Source: Achatina immaculata
Lineage: Eukaryota; Mollusca; Gastropoda; Stylommatophora; Achatinidae
DNA: 64,000 nucleotides
Assembly: GCA_009760885.1 (NCBI GenBank)
Contig: CM019692.1
Location: 50,187,430-50,251,429, forward strand
Direction: 5' to 3'
The translations under genes and the position numbers were made by a program. This document shows positions 1 through 11,282 of this stretch, in pieces. Numbering within the stretch: position 1 is the stretch's first letter; every line of letters begins with the position of its first letter. The notes under the pieces are model-generated. The model made no database searches. It was not told the origin of the DNA and worked only from the letters and a program-made list of their open reading frames with translations.

Positions 1-3000
1 GGGGGGAAGACGTAGGAGGAAGAAGCGGCGGAAGAAGTAGGAGGAAGAAACAAAGAGAGGAAGAAGTACGGGGAAGAATCAAGGTGACTAAGCAGGAGGA
101 CGAAGTAGGAGGAAAAAGTAAGGGGAGGAAGAAGTAGGAGGAAGAAACAAGGGGAGGAGGTAGTAGAAGAAAGAAACAAGGGGAGGAAGAAGTAGAAGGA
201 AGAGGCAGGATTAAGAAGCAAGGGAGGAAGAAATAGAAGCAAGAGAAGGAAGAAGCAGGAGGAAGATGTAGAAGGAAGACGAAAGGGGAGGAAGAAGTAG
301 AAGGAAAAAGTAAGAGGAAAAAGCAATCGGAGAAAAGATTAGAAGGATGAAATAGGAGGAAGATGAAAGGGGAAGAAGAAGTAGAAGGAAGAAGATGAAT
401 GAAGAAGTAGAAGGAAGAAGTAGGAGGAAGAAGCAAGGGGAGGAAAAAGTAGAAGGAAGAAACAGAAGGAAGAAGCAATGAGAGGAAGAAGTAGAAGGAA
501 AAACAATGGGAAGTAGAAGCTGAAGGAAGAAGCATGAAAGTAGAAGAAAGAAGTAGGAGGAAGAAGCAAGGGGAAGAAGAAGTACGGTTAGAAAGAAGTA
601 GGAGGAAGAAGCAAAGGGAAGAAGAAATCGGAGTAAAAAGCAAGGAGAGCAAGAAGTAGGAGGAAGAAGCAAGGGGAGGAAGAAGTAGGAGGAAGAAGCA
701 AGGGGAGGAAGAAGTAGTAGGAATAAGCAAGGGAAGAAGAAGTAAAAGGAATAAGCAAGGGGAGGAAGAAGTAGGATGAAGAAGAGAGGGGAAAAGTAAT
801 AGGAAGAAGCAAGGGGCGGAAGAAATAGGAGGAAAAAGCGGGACAAGAAGTAGGAGGAAGAAGCAAGAGGATGAAGAAGTAGGAGGAAGAAGCAAACGGA
901 GGAAGCAGGAGAAGGAAGAATCAAGGGGAGGAAGAAGTAGGAAAAAGAATCACGGGGAGGAAGAAGTAGGAGGAAGAAGCAAGTGGATGAAGAAGCAGAA
1001 GGAAGAATCAAGGGGAGGAAGAAGTAGAACGAAGAAGAAAGGGGAGGAAGAACTAGAAGAAAAAACAAGGGGAGGAAGAAGCAGAAGGAAGAAGAAAGGG
1101 GAGGAAGAACTACAAGGAAGAAGCAAGGGGAAAAAGAAGTACAAGGAAGAAGCAAAGGGAGGAAAACGTAGGAGGAAGAATCAAAGGGAAGAAGAAATAA
1201 GAGGAAGAAGCAAGGGGAGGAAGACGTAGGAGTAAGAAGCAAGGGGAACAATCAAGGGGAGGAAGAAGTAGCAGGAAGAAGCAAGGGGAGAAAGAAGTAG
1301 GAGGAAGAAGCAAGGGTAGGAAGACGTAGGAGTAAGAAGCAACGGGAACAATCAAGGGGAGGAAGAAGTAGAAGGAAGAAGCGGGAGGAAAAAGTAAGAG
1401 AAAGAAGCAAGACGAGGAAGAAGTAGGAGGAAGAAACAATGGGAGGAAGAAGTAGAAGGAAGAAGCAAAAGGAAAAAGCAGGAGGAAGAAGCAAGGGTAG
1501 GAAGAAGTAGAAGGAAGAATAGCAAGAAGAAGCAAGGTGAGGAAGAAGTAAAAGCAAGAAGCAGGAGGAATAAGCCTAGGGGAAGAAGAAGAAGAAGTAG
1601 GAGGAAAAAGCAAGGGGAGGAACAAGTAGAAAGAACAAGTAGAAGAAAGAAGTAGAAGCAAGAAGTAGAAGGACGAAGAAGAATGAATAAGTAGAAGGAA
1701 CATGTAGAAGGAAGAAACAGGAAGAAGGAGCAAGTGGAGGAAGAAGTAGAAGGAAGAAGCAAGGTGAGGAAGAAGCAAAGGGATGAAGAAGTAGAAGGAA
1801 GAAGTAAGAGGAAGAAGCAGGGGGAGGAAGAAGTAGAAGGAAGAAGCAATGGGATGAAGAAGTAGAAGGAAGAAGCAAAGTGAGGAAGAAGTAGAAGGAA
1901 TAAGCAAGGGGAGGAAGAAGTACAAGGAAGAAGCATGGGGAGGAGAAGTACAAGGAAGAAACAAAGGGAGAAAGAAGTACAAGAAAGAAGCACGGGCAGT
2001 AAGAAGTAGAAGGAAGAAACAGAAGCAAGAAGTAGGAGAAAGAAGCAAATGAAAGAAGCAGGAGAGGGAAGAAGCAGGAGCAAGAAACAAGAGAGGGGTG
2101 AAGAAGCAGAAGGAAGAAGCAAGAGGAAAAAACAGGAGCAAGAAGCAATGGGAGGAAGAAGTAGAAATAAGAAGATAGGGGAGGAAGAAGTAGAAGGAAG
2201 AAGTAGAAGGAAGAAATGGAAGAAGAAGTAGAAGAAAGAAACAAGGAGAAAAAGAAGTAGAATTAAGAAGCATGAGGAAGAAGCACAGGGAGGAAGAAGT
2301 AGAACGAAGAAGAAAGGGGAGGAAGAAGTAGAAGGAAGAAGCAAAGGGGATTAAGAAGTAGAAGGAAGAAGCAAATGGAGGAAGAAGTACAACGAAGAAG
2401 CAGTGGGAGGAAGAAGTAGAAGAAGAAGCAAGAGGAGGAAGAAGTAGGAGGAAGAAGCAAGGGGAGGAAGAAGTAGAAGTAAGAAGAAAGGGGGGGAACG
2501 AGTAGAAGAAAGAAGTAGATAGAAGAGGCAAGGGGAGGAAGAAGTAGAAGAAAGAAGTGTAAGGAAGAAGTAGGTGGAAGGAAGAAGTAGAAGGAAGAAA
2601 CAAGAGTAGGAAGACGTAGAAGGAAGAAGTAGAGGAAAGAAGTAGACGGAAGAAGTAGGAGGAAGAAGCATAGGGACGAAGAAGGAGAACGAAGAAGAAA
2701 GGGAAGGAAGAAGTAGAAGAAAGAAGCAAGGAGATTAAGAAGTAGAAGGAAGAAGCAAGTGGAGGAAGAAGTGCAATAAAGAAGCAGGGGGAGGAAGAAG
2801 AACAAGGAAGAAACAAGGGGAGGAAGAAATAGGAGGAAGAAGCAACGGGAAGAAGTAGAAGAAAGAAACAAAGAGAGGAAGAAATAGGAGGAAAAATCGG
2901 GTGGTGGAAGAAATAGGAGTAAGAAGCAAGGAAAGGAAAAAGTACGAGAAAGAAACAGGGGGAAGAGAAGTAAGAGGAAGAAGCGGGGGGAGGAAGAAGT

Positions 3001-4154
3001 ACAAGGAAGAAGCAAGAGGAGGAAAAAGTACAAGGAAGAAGCAAGGGGAGGAAGAAGTAGGAGTAAGAAGCAAGAGGAAGAAGCAAGGGGAGGAAGAAGT
3101 AGGAGGAAGAAGCAAGGGGAGAAAGAAGTAGGAGGAAGAACCAAAGGTGAAAAAGAAGTAGGAGGAAGAAGCAAGAGGAAGAAGCAAGGGGAGAAAGAAG
3201 TAGGAGGAAGAAGCAAGGGGAGAAAGAAGTAGGAGGAAGAAGCAAAGGTGAAGAAGAAGTAGGAGGAAGAAGCAAAGGTGAAGAAGAAGTAGGAGGAAGA
3301 AGCAAAGGTGAAGAAGAAGTAGGAGGAAGAAGCAAGGAGAGGAAGAATTAGGATGAAGAAGCGGAGGGACGAAGTAGGAGGAAGAGGTAATGGGAGAAAG
3401 AAGTACGAGGAAGAAGCTGGGGGGGAGGCAGGAGGAAGAAGTAAGTGGAAGAAGCAAGAGGAGGAAGAGGTAGGAGGAATAGGTAGGAGGAAGACGTATT
3501 AGGAAAAGCAAGGGGAGGAAGAAGTAGAAGGAAAAAGCAAGAGGAGGAAGAAGTAGAAGGAAGAAGTAGAAGGAAGAAGCAAGAGGAGGAAGAAGTAGAT
3601 GGAAGAAGCAAGAGGAGGAAGAAGTAGAAGGAAGAAGTAGAATAAATAAATAGAAGGAAGAATTAGAATGAAGAAGTAGAAGGAAGAAGCAAGAGGAGGA
3701 AGAAGTAGAAGGAAGAAGTAGAATAAATAAATAGAAGGAAGAATTAGAATGAAGAAGTAGAAGGAAGAAGTAGAAGGAAGAAGCGTGAGGAAGGAGCAAG
3801 GTGAGGTAGAAGTAGAAGGAGGAAGTAGAAGGAAGAAGTAGAAGGAGGAAGCAAGGGGAAGAAGAAGTAGGAGGAAGAAGCAAAGGGACTAAGAAGTAGA
3901 AGGAAGAAGTAGGAAAAGAAGCAAGGGGAGAAAGAAGTAGAAGGAATAATCAATGTGAAGAAGAAGTAGAACGAAGAAGCATGAGGAGGAAAAAGTAGAA
4001 GGGTAAAAGTAAGGGGAGGAAGAAGTACAAGGAAGAAGCAAGGGGAGGAAGAAGTACAAAGAGGAAGCAAGGGAAGGAAGAAGTACAAGGAAGAAGCAAA
4101 AGGAAGAAGCAGGAGGAAGAAGCAGGAGGAAGAAGCAGGGAGGGGAAGAAGTAC

Positions 4155-5111
4155 AAGGAAGAAGCAAGGGGAGGAAGAAATAGAAGGAAGAAGTAGGAGG
4201 AAGAATCAAGGGGAGGGAAAAGTAGACGGAAGAATGAAGGGGAAGAAGCAGGAGCAAGAAGCAAGGAGAGGGGGAAGAAGCAGTTTGAAGAAGCAAGAGG
4301 AGGAAGAAGTAGAACTATGAGGAAGAAGCAACTGGAGGAAGAATTAGGAGGAAGATGCAAGGGGAAGAAACACGGGGCGGAAGAAGTACGAAGAAGAAAC
4401 AATAGGAGGAAGAAGTAGGAAGAAGAAGCAAGGGTAGGACGAAGTAGGAGGAAGAAGAAAGGGTAGGACGAAGTAGGATGAAGAAGCGGAGGGAGAAGCA
4501 GGAGGAAGAAACAAGTGGGGAAAAAAAGCAGGAGAAAGAAGCAAGGGGTGGAAAAAGCAGAAGGAAGAAGCAAGGATGGGAAGAAGCAAGGAGGGGAAGA
4601 AGCAGAAGGAAGAAGCAAGGAGGGGAAGAAGCAGAAGGAAGAAGCAAGGGGAGGAAGAAATAGAAGGAAGAAGTAGGAGGAAGAATCAAGGGGAGGGAAA
4701 AGTAGACGGAAGAATGAAGGGGAAGAAGCAGGAGCAAGAAGCAAGGAGAGGGGGAAGAAGCAGTTTGAAGAAGCAAGAGGAGGAAGAAGTAGAACTATGA
4801 GGAAGAAGCAACTGGAGGAAGAATTAGGAGGAAGATGCAAGGGGAAGAAACACGGGGCGGAAGAAGTACGAAGAAGAAACAATAGGAGGAAGAAGTAGGA
4901 AGAAGAAGCAAGGGTAGGACGAAGTAGGAGGAAGAAGAAAGGGTAGGACGAAGTAGGATGAAGAAGCGGAGGGAGAAGCAGGAGGAAGAAACAAGTGGGG
5001 AAAAAAAGCAGGAGAAAGAAGCAAGGGGTGGAAAAAGCAGAAGGAAGAAGCAAGGATGGGAAGAAGCAAGGAGGGGAAGAAGCAGAAGGAAGAAGCAAGG
5101 AGGGGAAGAAG
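4155..5111. repeat. Perfect 480-bp tandem duplication inside the purine array
   Basis: Bases 4155-4631 reappear at 4635-5111 with an offset of exactly 480. No difference was seen, including rare words such as CAGTTTGAAG at 4281 and 4761. The copies diverge just outside these limits. Identity over a block far longer than the short unit points to a recent unequal exchange, or to an assembly duplication. Confidence 0.9.
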
Positions 5112-5117
5112 CTGAAG

Positions 5118-6482
5118 GAAGAAGCAAGGAGGGGAAGAAGCAGAAGGAAGAAGCAAGGAGGGGAAGAAGCAGAATGAAGAAGCAAGGAGGGGAAGAAGCA
5201 GAATGAAGAAGCAAGGAGGGAAAAAAGCAGAAAGAAAAAGCAAGGAGGGGAAGAAGCAGAAGGAAGAAGCAAGGAGGGAAAGAAGCAGAAGGAAGAAGCA
5301 AGGAGGGGAAGAAGCAGAAGGAAGAATCAAGGAGGGGAAGAAGCAGAAGGAAGAAGCAAGGAGGGGAAGAAGCAGAAGGAAGAAGCAAAGAGGGGAAGAA
5401 GCAGAAGGAAGAAGCAAGTAGGGGAAGAAGCAGAATGAAGAAGCAAGTGGGGATTTGCAGAATGAAGAAGCAAAGAGGGGAAGAAGCAGGAGGAAGAAGT
5501 ATGGAGAGTAAGAAGCTGGAGGCAGAAGCTGGAGGAAGAAGCATGGGGAGTAAGAAGCTGGAGGAAGAAGCATGGGGGGGTAAGAAGCTGGAGGCAGAAG
5601 CAGGAGGAAGAAGAAGCAGGAGGATGAAGATGTAGGAGAAAGAAGCAGGGAGGACGAAGCAGGAGGAAGAAGTAGGAGGAGAAGTAGGAGGAAGACACAT
5701 AGGGAAGAAGAAGCAAGAATCAGAAGCAGGAGGAAGAAGTAGGAGGAAGAAGCAGAAGGAAAAAGCAAGAGGAAGAAACAAGAGAAAGAAACAGAAGGAA
5801 GAAGCAAGGAGGGGAAGAAGCAGAAGGAAGAAGCAAGGAGGGGAAGAAGCAGAATGAAGAAGCAAGGAGGGGAAGAAGCAGAATGAAGAAGCAAGGAGGG
5901 AAAAAAGCAGAAAGAAAAAGCAAGGAGGGGAAGAAGCAGAAGGAAGAAGCAAGGAGGGAAAGAAGCAGAAGGAAGAAGCAAGGAGGGGAAGAAGCAGAAG
6001 GAAGAATCAAGGAGGGGAAGAAGCAGAAGGAAGAAGCAAGGAGGGGAAGAAGCAGAAGGAAGAAGCAAAGAGGGGAAGAAGCAGAAGGAAGAAGCAAGTA
6101 GGGGAAGAAGCAGAATGAAGAAGCAAGTGGGGATTTGCAGAATGAAGAAGCAAAGAGGGGAAGAAGCAGGAGGAAGAAGTATGGAGAGTAAGAAGCTGGA
6201 GGCAGAAGCTGGAGGAAGAAGCATGGGGAGTAAGAAGCTGGAGGAAGAAGCATGGGGGGGTAAGAAGCTGGAGGCAGAAGCAGGAGGAAGAAGCAGGAGG
6301 ATGAAGATGTAGGAGAAAGAAGCAGGGAGGACGAAGCAGGAGGAAGAAGTAGGAGGAGAAGTAGGAGGAAGACACATAGGGAAGAAGAAGCAAGAATCAG
6401 AAGCAGGAGGAAGAAGTAGGAGGAAGAAGCAGAAGGAAGAAGCAAGAGGAAGAAACAAGAGAAAGAAACAGAAGGAAGAAGC
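5118..6482. repeat. Near-perfect 680-bp tandem duplication inside the purine array
   Basis: The segment from about 5118 to 5800 is repeated at about 5798-6482 with an offset of 680. Landmarks such as GTGGGGATTTGCAG (5447 and 6127) match. The copies differ by a 3-bp GAA indel near 5612/6292 and a few substitutions toward the end. Confidence 0.85.
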
Positions 6483-6518
6483 AAAAGGAAGAAGCAAGAG
6501 AACGAAGAATCAGGGAGG

Positions 6519-6520
<2 letters not shown>

Positions 6521-6575
<55 letters not shown>

Positions 6576-6615
6576 CCTTAAGTGTCCAAGGCACATGGAG
6601 CTTCCACAAACGCCG
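6521..6615 (-). mobile_element. LINE-C 3' end fragment with (AG)n tail
   Basis: A (CT)n run at 6521-6571 is followed by GAACCTTAAGTGTCC and the reverse complement of the LINE-C C-terminal codons (HVPWTL, compare APCALGT elsewhere). This is the extreme 3' end of LINE-C on the minus strand, with its AG tail abutting the purine satellite. Only about 45 bp of element remain beyond the tail, so it is severely 5' truncated. Confidence 0.75.
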
Positions 6616-6902
6616 GTCCATCGACAACAAGGTTAGTGCACCTTTATTTTTTAACAGAGCCAAGCTTTTCACCAAACATTTACCTGAACATGTTGGACCT
6701 TTACGTTGAAGCACATTTAGAAGAGTTTCAGCCACAGGTGGTTTTCCAGAAAAAGATGGTGTACCACCACACTTAGGTTTAGTTCTTCGTCTGTTCTTGA
6801 ATCACAAACTTTTAAAACCGATGGACTAGGAAGGAGCACTATGGTCACCACGTTCACTGGACATTGCCCTCTTCTAGACTTCTTTTTTGGAGGTATACTA
6901 AG

Positions 6903-8242
6903 TATAATATAATATAATATAATATAATATAATATAATAACCAATTTACTGAACGACATTTACAACAGTGGTTATATTCCCAATGGCCTTATAAAATCCA
7001 CTTTTATAGCACTACCAAGGAAACCAGGTGCAAAGGAATGTGATGATCACCGGACTATCAGCCTCTCATGTCACATAACGAAACTACTTCTGAGAATCAT
7101 TATGAGAAGAACAAGGAAAAAGATAAAAATGGAAATAGCAGATGAACAGTTTGGATTTGTTGAAAGAAAGGGAACACACAATGCCATTTATGCTTTACGA
7201 ACACTAACAGAAAGAGCTTTAGAAGTACAGAAAGATCTCTACTTATGCTTCATTGATTACATCAAGGCATTCGACAAGATGAAACATAATGAAATTATTA
7301 AAGACATCATTATAGACGGCAAAGATCTGAGGATTGTAAAATATCTATACTGGCAGCAAGAAGCAGCATTTCGAGTTGAAAATAGAACTGGAAAATATCA
7401 ACCGATAAAACAAGGGGTGCGACAAGGATGTGTACTATCTCCAGACCTTTTTTCTCTGTATAGCGAGAATATTCTAAGAACAATCATCGCAGAACCAGGC
7501 ATAAAAATTGGAGGATGCAATATTAACAACCTTCGGTATGCTGACAACACAGTACTGATAGCTGAGAACCAACAAGACCTGCAAAATCTCTGGGATAAAG
7601 TCGCCAAAGAAAGTGAACAGAAAGGCCTTACTTTGAACATCAAAAAGACAAAGACTATGTTATTTATATCTAAGAAACAGAATCCACCAACATGCAGTAT
7701 AAAATTAAATAGAACTATTCTAAAGCAGGTGCAGAAATTCAAATACATTGGAGCAGTAATAACTTCAGATGGGAAATGCAGAACAGAAATTAGGAACAGA
7801 ATAGGGCAAGCAAAGACTGCATTTCAGAGAATGAGAAACATATTAGCTAACACATCTTTATCAATATAGAAAACAAGTTGAATTCTTTCCAGACTAAATG
7901 TTTACGAAGAATTAGAAAAATATTTTGGCCGAACACCATAAGAAATAACATCTTATTGGCAGAGATGCAGATGAAGCCACTGACAGTAATTATTGAGGAA
8001 AGACGCTGGCGATGGTTGGGACATGTGCTCCGAATGACTGATAACTCACTACCAAAAACAGCACTAAGATGGACACCACAGGGGAACAGAAGTAAGGGTA
8101 GACCAAAAGAGACATGAAGAAGAACAACAGAGAGGATGTTGAGCAAGAGAGGGCTCACCTGGGCAAGAGCAGAAAAAAAGGCAAAGGACAGGCATTTGTG
8201 GAAAACTCTTGCGGAAGCCCCATGTGCCCTGGGCACTTAAGG

Positions 8243-8293
<51 letters not shown>

Positions 8294-8788
8294 TTATCAA
8301 TGAATGTTAGAAAACGAGTCCTAAAATGCTATATTGAACCTATCTTGTTATATGGAAGTGAATCATGGTCAATGGGCAGGTCTGCACAAAAATCATTGGA
8401 AGCAGCAGAAATGTGGTTTATTAGAAGAATGTTGCGAATCCCCTGAACAGCAAAAATAACTAATGAAGAATGTATGAGAAGAGCTGGAGAGACAAAAAAA
8501 CCTTGTCAAAAAGATAAGAGAGAGACAATGTACTTTCATAGGACATGCAATGAGAAGAGGGGGCATTGAAAATATTATAACAACAGGAAAAATAGAAGGA
8601 AGAAGATCAAGAGGAAGACCAAGAGAAATGATACTGGACAGTCTGACGAGATGGTGTGAGAGGAGATCACCAACTGAACTGATGGCCTGCATGAAGGATC
8701 GCGTACTCTGGAGAAGCATAATAGCCAACGCCAGTCGGCACGGCACATGATGATGATGATGATGATGATGATGACGATGATGATGATG
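6903..8788 (+). mobile_element. LINE-B (non-LTR retrotransposon), 5' truncated
   Basis: From 6945 the translation gives reverse transcriptase motifs: [18 protein letters not shown], then [29 protein letters not shown] and [12 protein letters not shown] (YADN replaces the usual YADD, so the active-site loop is altered). The frame runs to about 7868, is interrupted by LINE-C, and resumes at 8302 with the C-terminal part (YGSESW, RGRPREMILDSL, a stop at 8443). It ends in an (ATG)n tail at 8748-8788. An 8-bp word, atactaag, flanks it at 6895-6902 and 8789-8796 and is a likely TSD. A (TATAA)n run lies at its 5' edge. Confidence 0.8.
7866..8289 (+). mobile_element. LINE-C C-terminal fragment nested in LINE-B
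   Basis: This segment encodes ENKLNSFQTKCLRRI, RRWRWLGHVLRM and NRSKGRPKET, and ends in GCACTTAAGGTTCAG followed by a 40-bp (AG)n tail. It is the C-terminus of LINE-C (compare 39638-40270). It is flanked by a perfect 12-bp TSD, atctttatcaat, at 7854-7865 and 8290-8301, whose sequence belongs to LINE-B. It is therefore a separate, later insertion. One stop (TGA, replacing the W of ETW) occurs at 8115. Confidence 0.9.
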
Positions 8789-9045
8789 ATACTAAGGGCA
8801 AAGTTCACCAGTTCTTGACGTTGAAACTTTGAAGAGAAGGATAGCAGATGCTTTAGCGGAGGTGACTAAAGAGATGTGAGGACAGCACGTGACAAGAAAT
8901 CGAGAATCGCTTATTCTATTCGTTCTCCGAGCAACAGACAGACCACACGCTGAAGTGCACGAACAAAGTTGAACAAGAAAAAAATGAATTTTTAGAAAAG
9001 CAGTCTTTTTGAGCTGGAGTAAAAGTTGCAAAACAAAACAAAAAT

Positions 9046-9092
9046 ATGTGTGTGTGTGTATGTGCGTGCGTGCGTGCGTGTTTGTGTGTGTA
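9046..9092. repeat. (GT)n/(GC)n-type microsatellite
   Basis: A run of TG dinucleotides mixed with TGCG steps. Nothing else is recognised between the transposase remnant (ending near 8950) and 9275. Confidence 0.8.
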
Positions 9093-9274
9093 ATACATGT
9101 CTATCAAGTGAAACACAACGGGCACCAAAAAAAAAAAGTCGACCATGTTCTAAATCTCATAATACTCGCAATTTTGACGTTCCAAAGTCGTAATCCATTT
9201 TTATCCGTCCAATTTCAAGGTTTCTCTATACACAATTCTGTCCCAAAACACCAAAATAATAATCTAGAAAACTA

Positions 9275-9426
9275 TAATAAGACCAGCATCATGTATGGAT
9301 CAGAAACGTGGAATACAACAAAGACAGATGAACAATTGCATATCTTTGAGAACAAGATCCTAAGTAGAATCTTTGGGCCGATATAGGATACCACCAATAG
9401 TGGAGAATGGAGAGCTAGAAAGAACA
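9275..9426 (+). mobile_element. LINE-G fragment
   Basis: The frame reads SIMYGSETWNTTKTDEQL, HIFENKILSRIFGPI and, after a stop, GEWRARKN. This resembles the region just after the RT domain of RTE-like LINEs (YGSETW, FERKILRRIFGP and GEWR blocks). It joins directly to LINE-F sequence at about 9427. No TSD could be assigned. Confidence 0.6.
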
Positions 9427-9809
9427 CAGCTGAGAAACACATAAATGCCTTTGAATGCAAATATTACAGAAATGTTCTTCAAATATCATGGACACACAAA
9501 AAAATATATATATCTATACTACAAGAACTTAATATTGAAGAAGGTTGGCTAGTAGAGAAGATTAAATAGAGAAAATTTAAATATTTTGGACACATTAAAC
9601 GTCATGAGAATTTAGAGAAGACCGTCTTGGAAAGGTACATAATGGGAAAAAGAAAGAGAGGAAGACCAAAGTGAAGATTGCTGCAAGACATCGTTGATAA
9701 TCTGCAAATGGATGCATCAGCAGCAGGGCATCTTGCTTACAACCGAAAGGCCTACGGGAGAGCTGTTAGAGAGGCAAAGTTCCGCATGGGTCATGCAAAT
9801 GACTGACTG
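9427..9809 (+). mobile_element. LINE-F C-terminal fragment
   Basis: From 9427 the sequence matches other LINE-F copies: TAEKHINAFECKYYR, VLQISWT, EGWLVEKI, FGHIKR and RKRGRPK, with in-frame stops and single-base changes. It ends at GCAAATGACTGACTGACTG, the GACT-type tail of this family. The coding capacity is dead. Confidence 0.8.
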
Positions 9810-9814
9810 ACTGA

Positions 9815-11280
9815 TTCTAAGCGCTGCCATTCTTCTATTAAGAATTGTAAGAAACAGAGACCGCCCACACAGAGATGGATACTTTAAATATGCTCTGTCA
9901 AGAACTTTTTGTCCTCTTAGTAGTGTTACAGTGGATGAGGAAGAAGACAAGACTCTAAACGTACGATATACTTGTTTTAACTTACTTGTTTTATTCTTTT
10001 CATTCCCATTCGTAATATACAGTTTTTTTTTGTCTGTATAGTATTGTAAAATCGGGGAAAATACGCCTTCCAGAATAAATATGCTCCCAAGGGTTCTGAA
10101 TAAAAATGTGGATTTGTAACATCTAACAATCCGTTCAATCAATAATCTAAGGGAGTTTACAAACAAAATGTTAGATCCGTTTGTTATTTCCCTTGATAAT
10201 GTTCACATACTTTTCGTCTCTTCGTAGGTAATCTCTGAAAGTACGTAAAAAATACATTTATTTCCAGCTTTAAAAACATCGTGGCCGTGCTTCTATAGCA
10301 CGCAGACAGCACAGCAGGATATCCTAACAAATTTCTCTTGGTTTTTTTTATGTTTTTAGAATAACAAAACATACAATGGTGTAATTAACCTGGGAAATGT
10401 ATTTTCTTTGTCCTGTGGATTCACTCCAGATTTTTACGTCGGATAGTTTACGCAAAAGCTAGCAAGTATTCCAGACATGAGAAACTGCGTGTTTGGAGAA
10501 CTAAGCGCGTCAATCAAGTGGAATATACGTTAAAGTTTTCTTTCTTTTTCTTCTATCACAGTGCTTCTTTATTGGCTGTGACTTGAATTCAAAACCAGCT
10601 GAAATGAACAGCCTTGGCTGTTGACGTTCCGACAATATGTTCCTGCAATTTCTTTTTGCGGTTAATATCCCAGTCTTTAAAACAGCTTTTTACATCCTTC
10701 AGCCATCCTCATTTACATTGTTGTAAACTTCAAGTCTCAGGTAACATCGAAAATCGCCACATTCAAGATGTAGGTTCACCGCTCTTCATCTCTCGAGGAG
10801 TCGAGTTCAAGTCCGGATTTTTAAATCCCAACTCGACTCCTCCATTTCTATCAGCTCGAATGTGCAACTCACGTCGGGTATTGTATAATGTGGCTGCTAT
10901 TTTTCAAAAGAGATTTCCGCTGCAGATGAAGTGCAAAACACGCAAGTGATGTTATAGAAATATATGTTCTCGTAGATATCTTGCTAATACTGCGCTGTGA
11001 TCGAGCTGTCCAGTCTGCTGGCTCAAACAAAAAATGTAAGCAGGGAATCGAGTCCAAGTCGTTACCCTTCAACTCTTCAGTTAAAACCGCTGAGCTTTTT
11101 TTTTTTTACATAAACTCGAGTGCAGCAACTACTTTGTTCACAAGTGCCAGGTGTGCTAAAGTATACACCGTAAAATCACTTATACAGGTGTTCTTTAGAA
11201 GAGACCATTGTTTTAGAAATGGCCGCAACGAATCTGAGGCAGAAAGTAATGTCAACATGCAGGCTAGCGTGCACCATCTA
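9815..11280. other. No gene recognised
   Basis: AT-rich sequence with only short open frames (under 115 codons) and no recognised domain, tandem array or RNA gene. Confidence 0.5.
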
Positions 11281-11282
11281 CA

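Larger units (their letters stand above)
1..6518. repeat. Homopurine (G/A) satellite array
   Basis: The plus strand is almost pure purine for 6.5 kb, built from degenerate units such as GGAAGAAGCAAGGGGA and GGAAGAAGTA. Pyrimidines occur mainly as the single C or T at the end of AAGC or AAGT. The array runs off the left edge, so its full length is unknown. Long open frames appear on both strands (Lys/Glu/Arg-rich on plus, Leu/Ser/Phe/Pro-rich on minus) only because the repeat rarely forms stops; I do not consider them genes. Such tracts can form intramolecular triplexes (known for homopurine-homopyrimidine DNA). The array ends abruptly at a (CT)n run belonging to a LINE fragment. Confidence 0.95.
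6640..8950 (+). pseudogene. Decayed DDE transposase C-terminus, split by a LINE
   Basis: Reading in shifting frames, 6640-6902 gives the FQQDGAPPH-type region (seen as F Q then KDGVPPHLG), a W-SPRS-D segment and LLFWRYTK. After the LINE-B insertion, 8797-8950 continues in the matching frame with GKVHQFL, then RRIADALAEVTKEM and RATDRPHAEVH. This order fits the C-terminal half of a DDE transposase of the IS630/Tc1-mariner-related group, known for the DG-PPH and PLDFFLWGY motifs. There are several stops and frameshifts and no terminal repeats were found, so it is a dead fragment. The family name is inference from motifs; the split is seen directly. Confidence 0.65.

Noticed and set aside
1110..3335. 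Very long minus-strand open frame (741 codons, Leu/Ser/Phe/Pro-rich) in the purine array
   Set aside because: It is the complement of a homopurine repeat, where stop codons rarely arise. All frames show similar low-complexity peptides, so there is no sign of selection for a protein.
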